38,352 nt of DNA from Neomesorhizobium albiziae (GTDB lineage Bacteria; Pseudomonadota; Alphaproteobacteria; Rhizobiales; Rhizobiaceae): NCBI RefSeq assembly GCF_900114255.1, contig NZ_FOSL01000030.1, forward strand, positions 1-38,352, given 5' to 3'. Under the pieces are notes generated by a model. The model was given only the letters and a program-made list of their open reading frames with translations. It searched no databases and was not told the origin of the DNA. Below, piece by piece: positions 1 to 9,900 of the stretch; the stretch's first letter is position 1; each line of letters opens with the position of its first letter. Made by a program: the position numbers and the translations under genes.

Positions 1-90
1 CCGATCGCCATGGAAGAGAAGCTGCGCTTCGCCATCCGCGAAGGCGGCCGCACCGTCGGCGCCGGCATCGTCGCCAGCATCGTAGAGTAA
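1..90 (+). CDS. tuf: Elongation factor Tu, C-terminal end (partial)
   Basis: The first 90 bases encode 29 residues and a TAA stop. They match the C-terminus of EF-Tu domain III, with the conserved stretch [17 protein letters not shown]-Tu is the cytosolic GTPase that delivers aminoacyl-tRNA to the ribosome. Position directly upstream of rpsJ is the usual place of the str-operon copy (rpsL-rpsG-fusA-tuf) in alphaproteobacteria. The 5' part lies outside the window. Another tuf begins at the right edge, so this fragment may be the shared end of a repeat at which an assembly was cut. Confidence 0.95.
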   Translation, partial: PIAMEEKLRFAIREGGRTVGAGIVASIVE

Positions 91-110
91 GTAACAACCA
101 AATGATCTGT

Positions 111-132
111 CGCGGGCGGGAATTCGCCCGCG
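111..132 (+). other. Intercistronic hairpin between tuf and rpsJ
   Basis: CGCGGGCG (111-118) and CGCCCGCG (125-132) form a perfect 8-bp GC stem around a six-base loop, GGAATT. No run of T follows, so it is not a standard intrinsic terminator. It could limit readthrough, mark an mRNA processing end, or protect the upstream tuf message. The function is inference; the stem is visible. Confidence 0.6.
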
Positions 133-157
133 CCGCGCCAGAACAAGGAAGTGACGC

Positions 158-466
158 ATGAACGGCCAAAATATCCGCATCCGCTTGAAAGCGTTTGACC
201 ATCGGGTGCTCGATGCCTCGACGCGCGAAATCGTGTCGACGGCCAAGCGTACCGGCGCCAACGTCCGCGGCCCGATCCCGCTGCCGACACGGATCGAGAA
301 ATTCACTGTCAACCGCTCGCCGCATATCGACAAGAAGAGCCGTGAGCAGTTCGAAATGCGCACGCACAAGCGTCTGCTCGACATCGTCGATCCGACCCCG
401 CAGACGGTCGATGCTTTGATGAAGCTCGATCTTGCCGCCGGCGTCGACGTCGAAATCAAGCTCTAA
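158..466 (+). CDS. rpsJ: 30S ribosomal protein S10
   Basis: This 102-residue protein has the normal length of bacterial S10. S10 sits in the 30S head and, in E. coli, also partners NusB in antitermination. The conserved segments GPIPLPTR and RTHKRLLDI are present. The start ATG has an AAGGAA ribosome-binding site about ten bases upstream. It is the first gene of the S10 operon and follows tuf after 67 bases that hold a GC hairpin, so it may be transcribed both from its own promoter and by readthrough from the str operon. Confidence 0.98.
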   Translation: MNGQNIRIRLKAFDHRVLDASTREIVSTAKRTGANVRGPIPLPTRIEKFTVNRSPHIDKKSREQFEMRTHKRLLDIVDPTPQTVDALMKLDLAAGVDVEIKL

Positions 467-527
467 GAGCTGGAAACATGAGCCGCGCGGGTCACTCCAA
501 ACGGCTCCTCTGAAGGAAAACGAACCG

Positions 528-1244
528 ATGCGTTCAGGTGTTATCGCAAAGAAGCTGGGGATGACGCGCGTCTACAATGACGCCGGCGAACACGTTCCCG
601 TCACTGTTCTCCAGATGGAGAACTGCCAGGTTGTGGCGCAGCGCACCCAGGAAAAGAATGGCTACACCGCCGTTCAGCTGGGCGTTGGTCTGGCCAAGGT
701 GAAGAACACGACGAAGGCGCTGCGTGGCCATTTCGCCACCGCTTCCGTCGAGCCCAAGGCCAAGGTCGCTGAATTCCGCGTGTCGCCCGACAATCTCCTC
801 GATGTCGGCGCCGAGATCACTGTCGAGCACTTCGTTGCCGGACAGAAGGTCGACGTCACCGGCACCACCATCGGCAAGGGTTTCCAGGGTGTCATCAAGC
901 GTCACCACTTCGGTGGCGGCCGTGCCACCCACGGTAACTCGGTGTCGCACCGTACCCACGGTTCGACCGGCCAGCGCCAGGACCCGGGCAAGGTGTTCAA
1001 GGGCAAGAAGATGGCCGGCCACATGGGCGACACCCGCGTCACGACGCAGAATGTCGAAGTGGTTTCGACCGATAGCGACCGCGGCCTGATCCTGATCCGC
1101 GGTGCGGTTCCGGGCTCGAAGGGTGCGTGGATCCTGGTGCGCGACGCCGTCAAGGCGGCGCTGCCGGACAACGCTCCGAAGCCGGCCGCCATCCGCGCTG
1201 CGCAGAAGAATGAAGCCGCTCCGGCGAATGAAGGGGCAGAATAA
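528..1244 (+). CDS. rplC: 50S ribosomal protein L3
   Basis: L3 is an early-assembly 23S rRNA binder with a loop reaching toward the peptidyl transferase centre. The protein is 238 residues from the ATG at 528, which follows AAGGAA and gives the family N-terminus [15 protein letters not shown]. The reading frame is open further upstream to 432, but that stretch overlaps rpsJ and does not resemble L3. The conserved loop segment [21 protein letters not shown] lies near residues 145-165. The stop overlaps the rplD start (TAATG), indicating translational coupling. Confidence 0.97.
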   Translation: MRSGVIAKKLGMTRVYNDAGEHVPVTVLQMENCQVVAQRTQEKNGYTAVQLGVGLAKVKNTTKALRGHFATASVEPKAKVAEFRVSPDNLLDVGAEITVEHFVAGQKVDVTGTTIGKGFQGVIKRHHFGGGRATHGNSVSHRTHGSTGQRQDPGKVFKGKKMAGHMGDTRVTTQNVEVVSTDSDRGLILIRGAVPGSKGAWILVRDAVKAALPDNAPKPAAIRAAQKNEAAPANEGAE

Positions 1245-1864
1245 TGGACCTCAAGATCACCACGCTCGCCGGCGAAGATGCCGGCAAGGTGAAGCTCTCC
1301 CAGGAGATCTTCGGCCTTGACCCGCGCGAAGACATCCTGCAGCGCGTCGTGCGCTGGCAGCTTGCCAAGAAGCAGCAGGGCACGCACAAGGCCAAGGGCC
1401 GCGCCGAAATCGCGCGCACCGGCGCCAAGATGTACAAGCAGAAGGGTACGGGCCGCGCCCGTCACCATTCGGCACGCGCTCCGCAGTTCCGCGGCGGCGG
1501 CAAGGCTCACGGCCCGGTCGTGCGCAGCCACGAGCATGACCTTCCCAAGAAGGTCCGCGCTCTCGGCCTGAAGCACGCTCTGTCGGCCAAGGCCAAGGCG
1601 TCGAACCTGATCGTCATCGACGATCTGAAGCTGACCGAAGCCAAGACGAAGGCGCTGATCGCGAACTTCGCCAAGCTCGGCCTGACCAACGCATTGATGA
1701 TCGGCGGCGCCGAGCTTGACGTGAACTTCAAGCGCGCCGCAGCGAACATCCCGAACATCGACGTGCTGCCCATCCAGGGTATCAACGTCTACGACATTCT
1801 GCGCCGCGGCACGCTGGTCCTTTCGAAGGCCGCCGTCGAGGCTCTCGAGGAGCGCTTCAAATGA
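1244..1864 (+). CDS. rplD: 50S ribosomal protein L4
   Basis: L4 is a 23S rRNA-binding protein whose extended loop lines the exit tunnel. In E. coli it also represses its own S10 operon; whether that holds here cannot be seen. The 206-residue protein has the tunnel-loop signature [22 protein letters not shown] around residues 64-86. Its ATG overlaps the rplC stop by one base and its TGA overlaps the rplW start by four bases, so the three genes are probably translated in sequence. Confidence 0.97.
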   Translation: MDLKITTLAGEDAGKVKLSQEIFGLDPREDILQRVVRWQLAKKQQGTHKAKGRAEIARTGAKMYKQKGTGRARHHSARAPQFRGGGKAHGPVVRSHEHDLPKKVRALGLKHALSAKAKASNLIVIDDLKLTEAKTKALIANFAKLGLTNALMIGGAELDVNFKRAAANIPNIDVLPIQGINVYDILRRGTLVLSKAAVEALEERFK

Positions 1865-2154
1865 CGGACCTTCGACACTACGACGTGATCGTCAGCCCGG
1901 CCATCACCGAAAAGTCGACCATGGCTTCCGAGCAGAACCAGGTCGTTTTCAATGTCGCCAAGAAGGCGACGAAGCCGGAGATCAAGGCTGCCATCGAAGC
2001 GCTGTTCGGCGTCAAGGTGACGGCGGTGAACACACTCGTCCGCAAGGGCAAGGTGAAGCGGTTCCGCGGCACGATCGGCCGTCAGAGCGACGTGAAGAAG
2101 GCGGTTGTGACGCTGGCCGACGGCCAGTCGATCGACGTCGCCACGGGCCTCTGA
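1861..2154 (+). CDS. rplW: 50S ribosomal protein L23
   Basis: L23 lies at the tunnel exit and is the docking site for trigger factor and SRP in bacteria generally. The 97-residue protein has the typical N-terminal stretch [15 protein letters not shown] and the core segment [16 protein letters not shown]. The start lies inside the end of rplD (ATGA overlap), with GAGGAG in the rplD coding sequence acting as ribosome-binding site. rplB follows after 22 bases. Confidence 0.97.
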   Translation: MTDLRHYDVIVSPAITEKSTMASEQNQVVFNVAKKATKPEIKAAIEALFGVKVTAVNTLVRKGKVKRFRGTIGRQSDVKKAVVTLADGQSIDVATGL

Positions 2155-2176
2155 GACAAGGCGCGAGGGAAGCACA

Positions 2177-3010
2177 ATGGCACTGAAGAAATATAACCCC
2201 GTAACGCCGAGCACGCGCCAGCTGGTGCTGGTCGACCGTTCGGCCCTGTACAAGGGCAAGCCGGTCAAGGGCTTGACGGAAGGCCTGACCAAGTCGGGCG
2301 GCCGCAACAACTACGGCCGCATCACGGCCCGCTTCATCGGCGGCGGTCACAAGCGTTCGTACCGCATCATCGACTTCAAGCGCCGCAAGTTCGACATGTC
2401 GGCGACGGTCGAGCGCATCGAATACGATCCGAACCGGACCGCGTTCATCGCGCTGATCAAGTATGAGGACGGCGAGCTGTCCTACATCCTGGCGCCGCAG
2501 CGCCTCGCGCCGGGCGACAAGGTGATCGCCGGCGAGAGCGTCGACGTGAAGCCGGGCAACGCGATGCCGCTGCAGGCGATGCCGGTCGGCACGATCGTGC
2601 ACAATGTCGAGCTGAAGCCGGGCAAGGGCGGTCAGATCGCCCGTTCGGCTGGCGGTTACGCCCAGCTCGTCGGCCGCGACCAGGGCATGGCGATCCTGCG
2701 CCTGAACTCGGGTGAGCAGCGCGTCGTTAGCGGCCTCTGCATCGCCACTGTCGGCGCCGTCTCCAACCCGGATCACGGCAACGTCAATCTCGGCAAGGCC
2801 GGCCGCAAGGTCTGGCTCGGCAAGCGCCCGCACAACCGCGGCGTCACCATGAACCCGGTCGACCACCCGCACGGCGGCGGCGAAGGCCGCACCTCCGGCG
2901 GTCGTCACCCGGTCACTCCGTGGGGCAAGCCGACGAAGGGCAAGAAGACCCGGTCCAACAAGGCGACCGACAAGTTCATCGTGCGCTCGCGCCATCAGCG
3001 CAAGAGCTAA
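2177..3010 (+). CDS. rplB: 50S ribosomal protein L2
   Basis: L2 is needed for subunit association and supports the peptidyl transferase centre. At 277 residues it has the usual bacterial length. The conserved motif [12 protein letters not shown] near residues 220-231 contains the histidine of the HGGGE segment that contacts 23S rRNA, and the C-terminus carries the expected basic tail ending RHQRKS. GGGAAG precedes the ATG. It sits 15 bases before rpsS. Confidence 0.98.
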   Translation: MALKKYNPVTPSTRQLVLVDRSALYKGKPVKGLTEGLTKSGGRNNYGRITARFIGGGHKRSYRIIDFKRRKFDMSATVERIEYDPNRTAFIALIKYEDGELSYILAPQRLAPGDKVIAGESVDVKPGNAMPLQAMPVGTIVHNVELKPGKGGQIARSAGGYAQLVGRDQGMAILRLNSGEQRVVSGLCIATVGAVSNPDHGNVNLGKAGRKVWLGKRPHNRGVTMNPVDHPHGGGEGRTSGGRHPVTPWGKPTKGKKTRSNKATDKFIVRSRHQRKS

Positions 3011-3025
3011 GAGAGGTAGTCAGAC

Positions 3026-3304
3026 GTGACCCGTTCAATTTGGAAAGGCCCGTTCATCGACGGCTTCCTGCTCAAGAAGGCAGACAAGGTTCGTGAAGGT
3101 GGACGCAACGAAGTGATCAAGATGTGGAGCCGTCGCTCCACCATCCTGCCGCAGTTCGTCGGCCTCACCTTCGGTGTTTACAACGGCCAGAAGCATATCC
3201 CCGTCTCCGTGAACGAGGACATGGTCGGCCACAAGTTCGGTGAATTCGCTCCGACCCGGACCTATTACGGTCATGGCGCGGACAAGAAAGCGAAGAGGAA
3301 GTAA
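3026..3304 (+). CDS. rpsS: 30S ribosomal protein S19
   Basis: S19 forms a complex with S13 in the 30S head near the A site. The 92-residue protein starts at a GTG codon (3026) preceded by AGAGAGG, which gives the standard N-terminus [17 protein letters not shown]. The C-terminal [15 protein letters not shown] region is conserved. The rplV start follows the stop by only two bases. Confidence 0.97.
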   Translation: MTRSIWKGPFIDGFLLKKADKVREGGRNEVIKMWSRRSTILPQFVGLTFGVYNGQKHIPVSVNEDMVGHKFGEFAPTRTYYGHGADKKAKRK

Positions 3305-3306
3305 CA

Positions 3307-3696
3307 ATGGGCAAGGCCAAAGCTCCGCGCAGGCTTGCTGACAACGAGGCACGTGCGGTTCTCCGCACGATCCGCGTCAGCCCGCAGAAGCTGAACCTGG
3401 TTGCTGCGCTCATCCGCGGCAAGAAGGTGGCGACTGCGCTCGCCGATCTGGAATTCTCGCGCAAGCGCATCGCCGGCACCGTCCGCAAGACGCTGGAATC
3501 GGCAATCGCCAACGCTGAAAACAATCACGATCTCGACGTCGATGCGCTCGTCGTCGCTGAGGCGTTTGTTGGCAAGTCGATCGTCATGAAGCGTTTCCAT
3601 GCTCGTGGCCGCGGCCGCGCCAGCCGGATCGAGAAGCCGTTCGCGAACCTGACGATCGTCGTTCGCGAAGTGGAAGAGAAAGTGGAGGCTGCATAA
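3307..3696 (+). CDS. rplV: 50S ribosomal protein L22
   Basis: L22 binds all 23S domains and its beta-hairpin lines the exit tunnel, where erythromycin-resistance changes occur in other bacteria. The 129-residue protein shows the family features [16 protein letters not shown] near residue 25 and the hairpin region [17 protein letters not shown] around residues 83-99, with no visible lesion in the loop. Its stop overlaps the rpsC start by one base (TAATG). Confidence 0.97.
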   Translation: MGKAKAPRRLADNEARAVLRTIRVSPQKLNLVAALIRGKKVATALADLEFSRKRIAGTVRKTLESAIANAENNHDLDVDALVVAEAFVGKSIVMKRFHARGRGRASRIEKPFANLTIVVREVEEKVEAA

Positions 3697-4418
3697 TGGG
3701 CCAGAAAGTCAATCCGATCGGTCTGCGTCTCGGCATCAACCGTACCTGGGATTCGCGCTGGTACGCGAACACCGGCGAGTACGGCAAGCTGCTGCACGAG
3801 GACATCAAGATCCGCAAGTACCTGCTGAGCGAGCTCAAGCAGGCCGCGGTTTCGAAGGTGGTCATCGAGCGTCCGCACAAGAAGTGCCGCGTGACGATCC
3901 ATGCCGCGCGTCCGGGCCTGATCATCGGCAAGAAGGGCGCGGACATCGAGAAGCTTCGCAAGAAGCTGATGGAGATGACCAAGTCCGAGACGCACCTCAA
4001 CATCGTCGAAGTGCGCAAGCCGGAAATCGACGCGACGCTGGTTGCCCAGTCGATCGCCCAGCAGCTCGAGCGCCGCGTGGCTTTCCGCCGTGCGATGAAG
4101 CGCGCCGTGCAGTCGGCGATGCGGCTTGGCGCGGAAGGCATCCGCATCAACTGCTCGGGCCGTCTCGGCGGCGCCGAAATCGCTCGCATGGAGTGGTATC
4201 GCGAAGGTCGCGTTCCGCTGCACACCCTGCGCGCCGATGTCGACTACGGCACGGCCGAAGCCCAGACCGCCTATGGCATCTGCGGCGTCAAGGTCTGGGT
4301 GTTCAAGGGCGAGATCCTCGAGCACGATCCGATGGCTTCGGAGCGCCGTGCGGCTGAAAGCGATCATTCGCATGCCGGCGAGCGCAGCGATCGCGGTCGT
4401 CGCCGCGAGAACGCCTGA
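3696..4418 (+). CDS. rpsC: 30S ribosomal protein S3
   Basis: S3 forms part of the mRNA entry tunnel and has an N-terminal KH domain. The 240-residue protein begins [12 protein letters not shown], as expected, and the KH-type motif [16 protein letters not shown] is at about residues 72-87. The C-terminal 25 residues are charged and variable (rich in Glu, Arg and Ser), as is common in rhizobial S3. It overlaps rplV by one base; rplP follows after 29 bases. Confidence 0.97.
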   Translation: MGQKVNPIGLRLGINRTWDSRWYANTGEYGKLLHEDIKIRKYLLSELKQAAVSKVVIERPHKKCRVTIHAARPGLIIGKKGADIEKLRKKLMEMTKSETHLNIVEVRKPEIDATLVAQSIAQQLERRVAFRRAMKRAVQSAMRLGAEGIRINCSGRLGGAEIARMEWYREGRVPLHTLRADVDYGTAEAQTAYGICGVKVWVFKGEILEHDPMASERRAAESDHSHAGERSDRGRRRENA

Positions 4419-4447
4419 GCGCGATTTGAGAATTTGGAGTAGATAAG

Positions 4448-4861
4448 ATGCTGCAGCCAAAGCGCACAAAGTTCCGCAAGCAGTTCAAGGGCCGCATCCA
4501 CGGCGCCGCCAAGGGCGGCACCAACCTGGATTTCGGTGGCTTCGGACTGAAGGCTCTGGAACCGAACCGCGTCACTGCGCGTGAGATCGAGGCGGCCCGC
4601 CGCGCGATCACCCGCGAAATGAAGCGCCAGGGCCGTGTGTGGATCCGTATTTTCCCGGACGTCCCGGTGACCTCCAAGCCGACCGAAGTCCGCATGGGCA
4701 AGGGCAAGGGCGCGGTGGACTACTGGGCAGCGCGCGTGAAGCCGGGCCGCGTGATGTTCGAGATCGACGGTGTCTCCGAGGAAACGGCGCGTGAAGCGCT
4801 GCGTCTCGGCGCCGCCAAGCTCTCGGTCAGGACGCGCTTCATTCAGCGCATCGCAGAATAA
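4448..4861 (+). CDS. rplP: 50S ribosomal protein L16
   Basis: L16 binds near the A-site tRNA elbow and helps organise the peptidyl transferase region. The protein has 137 residues, the usual length, and carries the conserved segments [15 protein letters not shown] at the N-terminus and [19 protein letters not shown] near residues 81-99. TTGGAG lies upstream of the start. It is followed after 13 bases by rpmC. Confidence 0.97.
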   Translation: MLQPKRTKFRKQFKGRIHGAAKGGTNLDFGGFGLKALEPNRVTAREIEAARRAITREMKRQGRVWIRIFPDVPVTSKPTEVRMGKGKGAVDYWAARVKPGRVMFEIDGVSEETAREALRLGAAKLSVRTRFIQRIAE

Positions 4862-4874
4862 GGAAGGCCGAGAG

Positions 4875-5072
4875 ATGAAAGCCTCTGACGTACGGGCCAA
4901 GACCCAGGACCAGCTCAACGACGATCTGGCCAGCCTGAAGAAGGAGCAGTTCAACCTGCGCTTCCAGAAGGCCACTGGTCAGCTCGAAAAGACCGCACGC
5001 GTGAAGGAAGTCCGCAGGGACATCGCGCGCATCAAGACGATCGCCGCCCAGAAATCGGCCGGCAACAAGTAA
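4875..5072 (+). CDS. rpmC: 50S ribosomal protein L29
   Basis: L29 is a small two-helix protein beside L23 at the tunnel exit. The ATG at 4875 gives a 65-residue product, [14 protein letters not shown] at its N-terminus, with the family motif [17 protein letters not shown] near residues 21-37. The frame is open back to 4770, but that part overlaps rplP and is not L29-like. AAGGAAGG lies about ten bases upstream of the chosen ATG. Confidence 0.95.
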   Translation: MKASDVRAKTQDQLNDDLASLKKEQFNLRFQKATGQLEKTARVKEVRRDIARIKTIAAQKSAGNK

Positions 5073-5082
5073 GGACACGAAC

Positions 5083-5325
5083 ATGCCAAAGCGCATCCTG
5101 CAGGGCACCGTCGTCAGCGACAAGAACGAGAAGACGGTCGTCGTCAAGGTCGAACGGCGCTTCACGCATCCCGTGATGAAGAAGACCGTGCGTATGACGA
5201 AGAAGTACAAGGCGCACGATGAGAACAACGCCTGCAAGGTGGGCGACCAGGTGTTCATCCAGGAATCGAAGCCGATTTCCAAGGACAAGCGCTGGGTCGT
5301 CGTGACCGAAGCGCAGGCGCAATAA
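5083..5325 (+). CDS. rpsQ: 30S ribosomal protein S17
   Basis: S17 is a primary 16S rRNA binder with an OB fold. The 80-residue protein has the expected start [20 protein letters not shown] and the conserved [19 protein letters not shown] segment. AAGGA precedes the ATG. It is the last gene of the S10-type block; a 64-base gap with no clear hairpin separates it from rplN, where the spc-type block begins. Confidence 0.97.
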   Translation: MPKRILQGTVVSDKNEKTVVVKVERRFTHPVMKKTVRMTKKYKAHDENNACKVGDQVFIQESKPISKDKRWVVVTEAQAQ

Positions 5326-5389
5326 CGAAATTTTGGACAGACCGGGGAGGGCGATTGCCGCTTCCCAGGAATGAAGAAGGCGGTCAGTC

Positions 5390-5758
5390 ATGATTCAGAT
5401 GCAAACAAACCTCGACGTCGCGGACAACTCCGGCGCCCGTCGTGTCATGTGCATCAAGGTGCTGGGCGGCTCGAAGCGGAAGTATGCATCCGTCGGCGAC
5501 ATCATCGTGGTGTCGATCAAGGAAGCGATCCCGCGCGGCCGCGTCAAGAAGGGCGATGTGATGAAGGCGGTCGTGGTTCGCACGGCCAAGGACATTCGCC
5601 GTCCCGACGGCAGCGTGATCCGTTTCGACAAGAACGCAGCCGTTCTCGTCGACAACAAGAAAGAGCCGATCGGCACGCGTATCTTTGGACCGGTTCCGCG
5701 CGAACTCCGCGCCAAGAACCACATGAAGATCATCTCGCTCGCGCCAGAAGTGCTGTAA
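5390..5758 (+). CDS. rplN: 50S ribosomal protein L14
   Basis: L14 lies at the subunit interface and is the binding site of the silencing factor RsfS in other bacteria. The 122-residue protein begins [21 protein letters not shown], which is the family N-terminus, and includes [11 protein letters not shown] near residues 104-114. It opens the spc-type block. An overlapping ATG at 5371 in another frame does not give a recognisable product. Confidence 0.97.
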   Translation: MIQMQTNLDVADNSGARRVMCIKVLGGSKRKYASVGDIIVVSIKEAIPRGRVKKGDVMKAVVVRTAKDIRRPDGSVIRFDKNAAVLVDNKKEPIGTRIFGPVPRELRAKNHMKIISLAPEVL

Positions 5759-5768
5759 GGAGCCGGAA

Positions 5769-6083
5769 ATGCAAAAGATCCGTAAAGGCGACAAGGTCGT
5801 CGTTCTGGCCGGCAAGGACAAGGGCCGCACCGGCGAAGTGGTGCGCATGATGCCGAAGGACGACAAGGCCGTCGTTCGTGGCGTCAACATGATCCGCCGT
5901 CACCAGAAGCAGTCCCAGACCCAAGAGGGCGGGATCATCACCAAGGAAGCGCCGATTCACCTGTCGAACATCGCGCTGGCCGACCCCAAGGATGGCAAGC
6001 CGACCCGCGTCGGTTTCCAGGTCCAGAAGGACGGCAAGAAAGTGCGCGTTGCGAAGCGCTCGGGAGAAGTCATCAATGGCTAA
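5769..6083 (+). CDS. rplX: 50S ribosomal protein L24
   Basis: L24 initiates 50S assembly and has an N-terminal KOW domain. The 104-residue protein contains the KOW-type stretch [19 protein letters not shown] at residues 5-23 and the loop [15 protein letters not shown] that reaches the tunnel exit. The start follows TAAGGAG. Its last eight bases overlap the beginning of rplE, so rplE translation is probably coupled to it. Confidence 0.97.
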   Translation: MQKIRKGDKVVVLAGKDKGRTGEVVRMMPKDDKAVVRGVNMIRRHQKQSQTQEGGIITKEAPIHLSNIALADPKDGKPTRVGFQVQKDGKKVRVAKRSGEVING

Positions 6084-6633
6084 GGCACAATATCAGCCGC
6101 GCTTGAAGAAGCAGTACAACGAGCAGATCCGCAAGGCGCTGCTCGAGCAGTTCAAGTACGACAACGAGATGCAGGTTCCCCGCCTCGACAAGATCGTCCT
6201 CAACATGGGCGTCGGCGAAGCGACTGCTGACTCGAAGAAGCCGTCGGTTGCCGCCGAGGACCTCGCGCTGATCGCCGGCCAGAAGGCCGTGGTCACCCGC
6301 GCCCGCAACTCGATCGCCGGCTTCAAGGTTCGTGAGAACATGCCGATCGGCGCCAAGGTTACGCTTCGCAAGGAGCGCATGTACGAGTTCCTGGACCGCC
6401 TGGTCACGATCGCGCTGCCGCGCGTTCGCGACTTCCGCGGCCTGAACCCGAAGAGCTTCGATGGCCGTGGCAACTACGCCATGGGCATCAAGGAACACAT
6501 CATTTTCCCGGAGATCGCCTACGACAAGGTCGACCAGATCTGGGGAATGGACATCATCGTTTGTACGACCGCCAAGACGGACGACGAAGCCCGGGCATTG
6601 CTCAAGGCCTTCAACTTCCCCTTCCGGCAGTAA
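6076..6633 (+). CDS. rplE: 50S ribosomal protein L5
   Basis: L5 binds 5S rRNA and contacts S13 in an intersubunit bridge. From the ATG at 6076 the product is 185 residues, the normal length, with N-terminus [16 protein letters not shown] and the conserved motifs [16 protein letters not shown] and [20 protein letters not shown]. An earlier in-frame start at 5992 would lie deep inside rplX and is rejected. The chosen start overlaps the rplX stop by eight bases. Confidence 0.97.
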   Translation: MAKAQYQPRLKKQYNEQIRKALLEQFKYDNEMQVPRLDKIVLNMGVGEATADSKKPSVAAEDLALIAGQKAVVTRARNSIAGFKVRENMPIGAKVTLRKERMYEFLDRLVTIALPRVRDFRGLNPKSFDGRGNYAMGIKEHIIFPEIAYDKVDQIWGMDIIVCTTAKTDDEARALLKAFNFPFRQ

Positions 6634-6660
6634 CGGCAGCGAGAAAAGGAAAAATCTGAA

Positions 6661-6966
6661 ATGGCAAAGACCAGCTCAGTCGAAAAGAACAACCGGCGCC
6701 GCAAGCTTGTGGACCAGTACGCTGCCAAGCGTAAGGCCCTCAAGGACATCATCATGGACCAGAAGCTGCCGATCGAGGATCGCTTCCGCGCCCAGTTGAA
6801 GCTTGCTGCCCTGCCGCGCAACTCGGCCAAGAGCCGCATTCGCAACCGCTGCGAAGTGACCGGCCGTCCGCGCGCCTTTTACCGCAAGTTGAAGGTGTCC
6901 CGTATCGCGCTGCGCGACCTCGGTAATTCGGGCGCCATTCCCGGCCTCGTGAAGTCCAGCTGGTAA
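6661..6966 (+). CDS. rpsN: 30S ribosomal protein S14 (zinc-independent form)
   Basis: S14 sits in the 30S head beside S3 and S10. At 101 residues with a single cysteine (in the [10 protein letters not shown] segment near residue 62) this is the long form that lacks the four-cysteine zinc ribbon found in the short form. The [13 protein letters not shown]-terminus and [23 protein letters not shown]-terminus are typical. GGAAAA lies upstream of the ATG. Confidence 0.97.
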   Translation: MAKTSSVEKNNRRRKLVDQYAAKRKALKDIIMDQKLPIEDRFRAQLKLAALPRNSAKSRIRNRCEVTGRPRAFYRKLKVSRIALRDLGNSGAIPGLVKSSW

Positions 6967-6978
6967 GGAGGACGAACC

Positions 6979-7377
6979 ATGTCATTGAGTGATCCTCTCG
7001 GCGATATGCTGACCCGCATCCGCAACGCCTATGGCCGCAAGAAGACGAAAGTCTCCACCCCGGCCTCGCGTCTGCGTGCCCGCGTTCTCGAAGTCCTGAA
7101 GTCGGAAGGTTATATCCGCGACTACAGCCAGACCGATTTCGAGAACGGCAAGTCGGAAATCGAGATCGAACTGAAGTACTACGAGGGCCAGCCGGTGATC
7201 CGCGAGATCGCCCGCGTCTCGAAGCCTGGCCGCCGCGTCTACGTTTCGGTCAAGTCGATCCCGTCGGTCGCAAACGGCCTCGGCATATCGATCCTTTCGA
7301 CCCCGAAGGGTGTGATGGCCGACCACGAAGCGCGTGAACAGAATGTCGGCGGGGAAATCCTCTGCCAGATCTTCTGA
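6979..7377 (+). CDS. rpsH: 30S ribosomal protein S8
   Basis: S8 is a primary 16S rRNA binder; in E. coli it also represses the spc operon by binding mRNA near rplE. No such site was traced here. The 132-residue protein has the family N-terminus [16 protein letters not shown] and the C-terminal signature [29 protein letters not shown], which includes the RNA-binding STPKG residues. It has a strong AAGGAGG site directly after the rpsN stop. Confidence 0.97.
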   Translation: MSLSDPLGDMLTRIRNAYGRKKTKVSTPASRLRARVLEVLKSEGYIRDYSQTDFENGKSEIEIELKYYEGQPVIREIARVSKPGRRVYVSVKSIPSVANGLGISILSTPKGVMADHEAREQNVGGEILCQIF

Positions 7378-7417
7378 TCAGGCCGACTGAAAAAAGAACA
7401 GGAACGAGGACAGACAG

Positions 7418-7951
7418 ATGTCTCGTATTGGCAAGAAACCCGTTCAGCTGCCGCAAGGCGTGACCGCGACCGTCAACGGCCAGACCGTGTCGGCGAAGGG
7501 CCCGAAAGGCGAGCTGCAGTTCGTGGTCAACGACGAAGTTCTGGTCAAGATGGAGAATGGCGAGATCGCCGTTGAGCCGAAGGACCAGTCGAAGGTGGCG
7601 CGCTCCAAGTGGGGCATGTCGCGCACGCAGATCGTCAACATCCTTACCGGCGTGAAGGACGGCTTCGAGAAGAAGCTCGAGATCACCGGCGTCGGTTATC
7701 GCGCCGCCTTGCAGGGCAAGAACCTGCAGCTGGCGCTTGGCTTCAGCCACGACGTCGTCTATCAGACGCCCGAAGGCATCACGATCACCGTGCCGAAGCC
7801 GACCGAAATCACGATCAGCGGCATCGACAAGCAGCAGGTCGGCCAGGTAGCCGCGGAGATCCGCGAGTATCGTGGCCCCGAGCCCTACAAGGGCAAGGGC
7901 GTGCGCTATGCCGGCGAGAAGATCGTCCGCAAGGAAGGCAAGAAGAAGTAA
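7418..7951 (+). CDS. rplF: 50S ribosomal protein L6
   Basis: L6 lies near the factor-binding centre of the 50S subunit and contains two repeated domains. The 177-residue protein begins [15 protein letters not shown] and ends with the conserved [33 protein letters not shown] precedes the start. A 90-base gap follows before rplR, longer than most in the block; it is GC-rich but shows no clean hairpin. Confidence 0.97.
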   Translation: MSRIGKKPVQLPQGVTATVNGQTVSAKGPKGELQFVVNDEVLVKMENGEIAVEPKDQSKVARSKWGMSRTQIVNILTGVKDGFEKKLEITGVGYRAALQGKNLQLALGFSHDVVYQTPEGITITVPKPTEITISGIDKQQVGQVAAEIREYRGPEPYKGKGVRYAGEKIVRKEGKKK

Positions 7952-8041
7952 GACTGTAACGCCGCGGGGCGCGGTCGCGGGAGGCACTCCAGCCTACCGC
8001 AAATGGCCGGCCCCGTTTGTTGAAGGCAAGGAAAGAATATC

Positions 8042-8404
8042 ATGGCTTCCCCGAAAGAAACCACGCAGCGCCGCGCGCAGCGCGTCCGCCGCCAGCTCAA
8101 GAAAGTTTCCGGCGACCGTCCGCGCCTGTCGGTGCACCGCTCGTCGAAGCACATCTACGCGCAGATCATCGACGACAAGAGTGGTCACACCGTTGCCGCC
8201 GCTTCGACCCTCGAGAAGGATCTCAAGGGTTCGCTGAAGACCGGCGCAGACACCGCCGCAGCGGCGGCCATCGGCAAGCTGATCGCCGAGCGCGCCAAGA
8301 AGGCTGGCGTCGACGCGGTCGTCTTCGACCGTGGCGCCTACATCTACCACGGCCGCGTCAAGGCGCTCGCCGAAGCCGCCCGCGAAGGCGGCCTGAACTT
8401 CTAA
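8042..8404 (+). CDS. rplR: 50S ribosomal protein L18
   Basis: L18 binds 5S rRNA with L5. The 120-residue protein has an arginine- and lysine-rich N-terminal tail ([13 protein letters not shown]), then the [20 protein letters not shown] strand region, and ends with [27 protein letters not shown], the classical C-terminal signature. AAGGAAAG lies upstream of its ATG. A perfect hairpin follows directly after the stop. Confidence 0.97.
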   Translation: MASPKETTQRRAQRVRRQLKKVSGDRPRLSVHRSSKHIYAQIIDDKSGHTVAAASTLEKDLKGSLKTGADTAAAAAIGKLIAERAKKAGVDAVVFDRGAYIYHGRVKALAEAAREGGLNF

Positions 8405-8409
8405 TCACC

Positions 8410-8437
8410 GGTCCGGCGATCCAAAGGGCGCCGGACC
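8410..8437 (+). other. Hairpin between rplR and rpsE
   Basis: GGTCCGGCG (8410-8418) and CGCCGGACC (8429-8437) form a perfect 9-bp stem with a ten-base loop, starting six bases after the rplR stop. It is followed by mixed sequence, not by a T-run, so full termination is unlikely. It resembles the other intercistronic stems in this cluster and may act in mRNA processing or stability. Confidence 0.6.
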
Positions 8438-8479
8438 ATCATCAACCCGTGCTTCCGGAAAAAAACAAGGAACAGGATA

Positions 8480-9049
8480 ATGGCACAAGAACGTAGGGAC
8501 GGCGGCCGCGAGCGCAGCCGTGACCGTGAAGAGCGCGACAGCGAATTCGTCGACAAGCTCGTCCACATCAACCGCGTCGCCAAGGTCGTCAAGGGCGGCC
8601 GGCGTTTCGGCTTTGCAGCACTCGTCGTCGTCGGCGATCAGAAGGGCCGCGTCGGCTTTGGTCACGGCAAGGCGCGCGAAGTGCCGGAAGCGATCCGCAA
8701 GGCGACCGAATCGGCCAAGCGCGACCTGATTTTCGTGCCGCTGCGCTCGGGTCGCACGCTGCATCACGACGTCGAAGGCCGCTGGGGCGCAGGTCGCGTT
8801 CTGCTGCGCGCCGCCAAGCCCGGCACCGGCATCATCGCTGGTGGCCCGATGCGCGCCGTCTTCGAGACGCTCGGCATGCACGACGTGGTCGCCAAGTCGA
8901 TGGGTTCGTCGAACCCGTACAACATGGTTCGCGCCACTTTCGACGCGCTGAAGAACCAGCTGCATCCGAAGGACGTGGCTGCACAGCGCGGCATCAAGTA
9001 TTCGACGCTCCAGGCACGCCGCGGCACCGCGGTCGCTGCGGAAGAATAG
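8480..9049 (+). CDS. rpsE: 30S ribosomal protein S5
   Basis: S5 acts in decoding accuracy at the mRNA entry side. The 189-residue protein starts with a charged Arg/Glu-rich extension (about 20 residues) before the double-stranded-RNA-binding-like core that begins [22 protein letters not shown]. The motifs [20 protein letters not shown] and [20 protein letters not shown] are conserved. AAGGAA precedes the start. Confidence 0.97.
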   Translation: MAQERRDGGRERSRDREERDSEFVDKLVHINRVAKVVKGGRRFGFAALVVVGDQKGRVGFGHGKAREVPEAIRKATESAKRDLIFVPLRSGRTLHHDVEGRWGAGRVLLRAAKPGTGIIAGGPMRAVFETLGMHDVVAKSMGSSNPYNMVRATFDALKNQLHPKDVAAQRGIKYSTLQARRGTAVAAEE

Positions 9050-9073
9050 TCGACAGGACCAGGGATCAGGACC

Positions 9074-9271
9074 ATGGCCAAGAAAGCAACCAAGACGATC
9101 ACCGTCGAGCAGATCGGTTCGCCGATCCGCCGGCCGAAGGAGCAGCGTGCAACGCTGGTCGGCCTCGGCCTCAACAAGATGCACCGGAAGCGCACGCTGG
9201 AGGACACTCCTTCGGTGCGTGGCATGATCGCCGCCGTGCAGCATCTCGTCCGCGTCGTGGACGAGAAGTAA
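9074..9271 (+). CDS. rpmD: 50S ribosomal protein L30
   Basis: L30 is a small 23S rRNA-binding protein. The product is 65 residues, slightly longer than the 58-60 of E. coli-type L30 because of a short Lys/Thr-rich N-terminus, as is usual in rhizobia. The motif [22 protein letters not shown] is diagnostic. It lies between rpsE and rplO with short gaps. Confidence 0.96.
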   Translation: MAKKATKTITVEQIGSPIRRPKEQRATLVGLGLNKMHRKRTLEDTPSVRGMIAAVQHLVRVVDEK

Positions 9272-9293
9272 GCCGGGCGCGAGGAGAACCATC

Positions 9294-9767
9294 ATGAAAC
9301 TCAATGATCTGCGTGACAACGAAGGCGCGACGCACTCCAAGAAGCGTCTCGGACGCGGCATCGGCTCCGGCTCCGGCAAGACCGCCGGCCGCGGCGTGAA
9401 GGGCCAGAAGGCCCGTTCCGGCGTTGCCATCAACGGCTTCGAGGGCGGCCAGATGCCGCTTTATCGCCGTCTGCCCAAGCGCGGCTTCAAGAATATCTTC
9501 GCCAAGGACTTCAACACCGTTTCGCTGGCCCGCGTGCAGGCCGCCGTCGATGCCAAGAAGCTCGACGCCAAGGAGACGGTCACTGTCGAAGCCCTGGTCA
9601 AGGCCGGCGTCATTCGCCGCGCCAAGGACGGCGTGCGCCTGCTCGGCGACGGCGAACTGAAGGCGAAGCTGAAATTCGACGTCGCGGGCGCATCCAAGGC
9701 CGCGATCGAAAAGGTCGAGAAGGCCGGGGGATCGGTGAAGCTGCCGGAACAGGCAGCCGCCGAATAA
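9294..9767 (+). CDS. rplO: 50S ribosomal protein L15
   Basis: L15 is a late-assembly 50S protein with a long glycine- and basic-rich N-terminal tail. The 157-residue protein has the family start [12 protein letters not shown] and the tail [22 protein letters not shown], followed by the globular domain. GAGGAGAA lies upstream of the ATG. A 12-bp hairpin follows its stop, before secY. Confidence 0.97.
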   Translation: MKLNDLRDNEGATHSKKRLGRGIGSGSGKTAGRGVKGQKARSGVAINGFEGGQMPLYRRLPKRGFKNIFAKDFNTVSLARVQAAVDAKKLDAKETVTVEALVKAGVIRRAKDGVRLLGDGELKAKLKFDVAGASKAAIEKVEKAGGSVKLPEQAAAE

Positions 9768-9781
9768 ACGGGCCTTTGATC

Positions 9782-9810
9782 AAGCGGCGGCGAGGGGATC
9801 GTCGCCGCTT
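9782..9810 (+). other. Hairpin between rplO and secY
   Basis: AAGCGGCGGCGA (9782-9793) pairs with TCGTCGCCGCTT (9799-9810) over 12 positions, including one G-U pair, around a GGGGA loop. The bases after it are not a strong T-run. In a 133-base gap between a ribosomal gene and secY this could be a partial terminator that lowers secY-adk expression relative to ribosomal proteins, or an mRNA processing site. The role is inferred. Confidence 0.6.
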
Positions 9811-9900
9811 GCATCTTTGATGTGTGAAGCCTATCTCGTGGCTTCCTGACACGCGCTTCCCGCCAAGGGAGTCCGCAGCGCGACCGAGCGGAGAGATTGC

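Noticed and set aside
480-517. GAGCCG/CGGCTC inverted repeat between rpsJ and rplC
   Set aside because: Only six pairs with a 26-base loop; too weak to list as a structure.
432-527. N-terminal extension of rplC
   Set aside because: It overlaps the end of rpsJ and does not match L3; the ATG at 528 has a good ribosome-binding site and gives the canonical N-terminus.
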